Assembly (NCBI GenBank): GCA_963834445.1
Contig: CAWIBU010000003.1
Location: forward strand, 1,883,237 to 1,947,236
DNA from: PALSA-350 sp963834445
GTDB lineage: Bacteria; Acidobacteriota; Terriglobia; Terriglobales; Acidobacteriaceae
Length of the DNA stretch: 64,000 nucleotides
Direction of reading: 5' to 3'
Below are positions 62,831-64,000 of the stretch, one piece after another (the stretch's first letter is position 1; the number at the start of each line of letters is the position of its first letter). The position numbers and the translations under genes were made by a program. The notes beneath the pieces are model-generated. The model ran no database searches. It saw only the letters and a program-made list of their open reading frames with translations, and was not told the origin of the DNA.

Positions 62831-64000
62831 ATGTGCGGCATCGTGGGCATCGTCTCATCACACCCCGTCAACCAGCAGATCTACGACGCGCTGTCTCTTC
62901 TGCAGCACCGCGGACAGGACTCCACCGGCATCGCAACGGCCGAGGGCGACACGTTCCACATCCACAAGGCCAAGGGCCAGGTGCGTGAGGCGTACCGCAC
63001 CCGCGACATGCGGTCGCTGATCGGCACCGCGGGCCTCGGCCACGTGCGCTACGCGACGCGGGGCAACGCCGCCAACGAGGAAGAGGCCCAGCCGTTCTAC
63101 GTGAACGCGCCGTACGGCATCATCCTCGTCCACAACGGCAACCTCACGAACACGCGCGAGCTCACCCAGGAGCTGTTCCACGTCGACCGCCGTCACCTCA
63201 ACACGTCGAGCGACACCGAGCTGCTGGTCAACGTGCTCGCCAACGAGCTGCAGGAGCAGGTCAGCGGGTCCGAGCTCGACCCCGACCAGATCTTCACGGC
63301 GATCTCGCCGCGTGCACGAGCGCGTCGAGGGGTCATACGCCGCCATCGCGCTCATCGCCGGACACGGGCTGCTCGCCTTCCGCGATCCGTTCGGCATCCG
63401 GCCGCTCGTTCTCGGACGCCGACCGGCCGGATTCGTCGGGGACGACTGGATCGTCGCATCCGAATCGCTCGTGCTGGAGAGCGCCGGGATACGAGGTCGT
63501 TCGCGATCTCGCCCGGCGAGGCGGTCTTCATCGCGATGAACGGCGAGATGACCTCGCGGCAGTGCGCCGCGAACCCGCGCCTCATCCCGTGCTCGTTCGA
63601 GTACGTCTACCTGGCCCGGCCCGACTCGGTGATGAACGGCATCTCGGTCTACGAGGCACGACTGCGGCTCGGCGACCGCCTCGCCGACACCATCGCCAAG
63701 TACACGCCCCGCGGCGACATCGACGTGGTCATGCCCATTCCGGACTCCTCGCGACCGGCCGCGATGCAGGTCGCGCAGAAGCTCGGCATCGAGTACCGCG
63801 AGGGCTTCTACAAGAACCGGTATGTCGGGCCGCACCTTCATCATGCCCGGCCAGGCGGAGCGCAAGAAGTCGGTGAAGCAGAAGCTCAACGCGATGGGCA
63901 TCCGAGTTCCGGGGCAAGAACATCCTGATCGTCGACGACTCGATCGTGCGCGGAACCACCTCGAAAGAGATCGTGCAGATGGCGCGCGAGGCCGGCGCCA
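62831..64000 (+). CDS. purF: Amidophosphoribosyltransferase, frameshifted and cut by the window edge
   Basis: PurF starts purine synthesis from PRPP and glutamine. MCGIVGIVSSHPVNQQIYDA holds the N-terminal nucleophile Cys of the glutaminase domain, followed by LLQHRGQDSTGIA and GHVRYATRGN. Frame changes near 63310, 63485, 63825 and 63902 separate it from AFRDPFGIRPLVLGRRPAGF, MPIPDSSRPAAMQVAQKLGI, FYKNRYVG and the PRPP motif ILIVDDSIVRGTTSKEIVQM at the end. The rest of the gene lies beyond 64000. The ATG has a clear start context and the protein begins without a long propeptide. Confidence 0.92.

Noticed and set aside
50700..64000. Right-hand part considered as a horizontally acquired island
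   Set aside because: It carries core purine genes and actinobacterial family proteins, has no integrase or attachment sites, and both genes at its left border are cut at the same point.
52541..64000. Programmed frameshifting as an explanation of the split frames
   Set aside because: The shifts occur in nearly every gene, in both directions and at varied sequences, which does not fit a recoding signal.
1..64000. tRNA, rRNA and riboswitch genes
   Set aside because: None was recognised on reading; a covariance-model search was not possible here.

Overview
The window is two unrelated pieces of DNA joined at about 50,685. Positions 1 to about 50,685 look like an acidobacterium of the Terriglobia type: an Oar-like TonB-dependent receptor with an N-terminal carboxypeptidase-regulatory domain, a Wzi-family protein, NHL/choice-of-anchor proteins, Tat-exported enzymes and several dispersed palindromic repeat families. 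Positions from about 50,685 to 64,000 look like an actinobacterium, probably Microbacteriaceae: purF and purM near DUF3073, DUF222/HNH, TipA-type MerR, DUF4097-PadR and tandem crcB, in visibly more GC-rich DNA. Two genes are cut at the join (a PDZ/7TM protein on the left, an RND transporter on the right). The right part carries many single-base frameshifts. A chimeric assembly with poor consensus at one end is the simplest reading.

Left part, in order. A brnT-brnA toxin-antitoxin pair sits at the edge (1-422). A carbohydrate block follows (441-10,901): a Tat-exported glycoamylase-like protein, a GH15 glucoamylase, transketolase, a HAD phosphatase, then zwf-pgl-glk with overlapping stops and starts. 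Together these take glucan to glucose, glucose-6-phosphate and the oxidative pentose phosphate pathway. Next come copC-copD-like genes and an M1 aminopeptidase (11,258-15,971), two small unknown genes, an exported NHL beta-propeller protein (17,550-20,030) and a Wzi-like outer membrane protein on the other strand.

From 22,344 to 33,166 there is a one-direction run of seven exported or envelope proteins: TonB receptor, diheme cytochrome c, SMP-30/gluconolactonase, a protein with three RidA domains, a signal-bearing SelA-like PLP enzyme, a DUF4380-like protein and a PQQ dehydrogenase. Most neighbours overlap by a few bases. I propose a periplasmic route: dehydrogenase, lactonase, PLP lyase, then RidA clean-up of an enamine or imine. 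The substrate could be an amino sugar or a related amino-polyol. This is the best candidate here for an undescribed system.

The minus strand from 33,514 to 37,781 holds rpsA preceded by an HtrA protease, a LuxR-type regulator and a second HtrA-like protein that lacks the catalytic histidine. After an aminotransferase and a DUF5009-type membrane acyltransferase comes a complete-looking histidine operon (hisI-G-D-C-B-H-F-A, 42,345-48,571). It is preceded by a histidine-rich leader peptide and a terminator hairpin, a classical attenuator. hisF and hisG carry apparent frameshifts.

Right part, in order: RND transporter (truncated), TipA-like MerR regulator with a palindromic operator, two PadR-like operators before a DUF4097-PadR pair, an APC-type permease, two crcB genes, a flavin monooxygenase-like gene, DUF3073, a DUF222/HNH protein, purM and purF. 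No tRNA, rRNA or CRISPR array was recognised.
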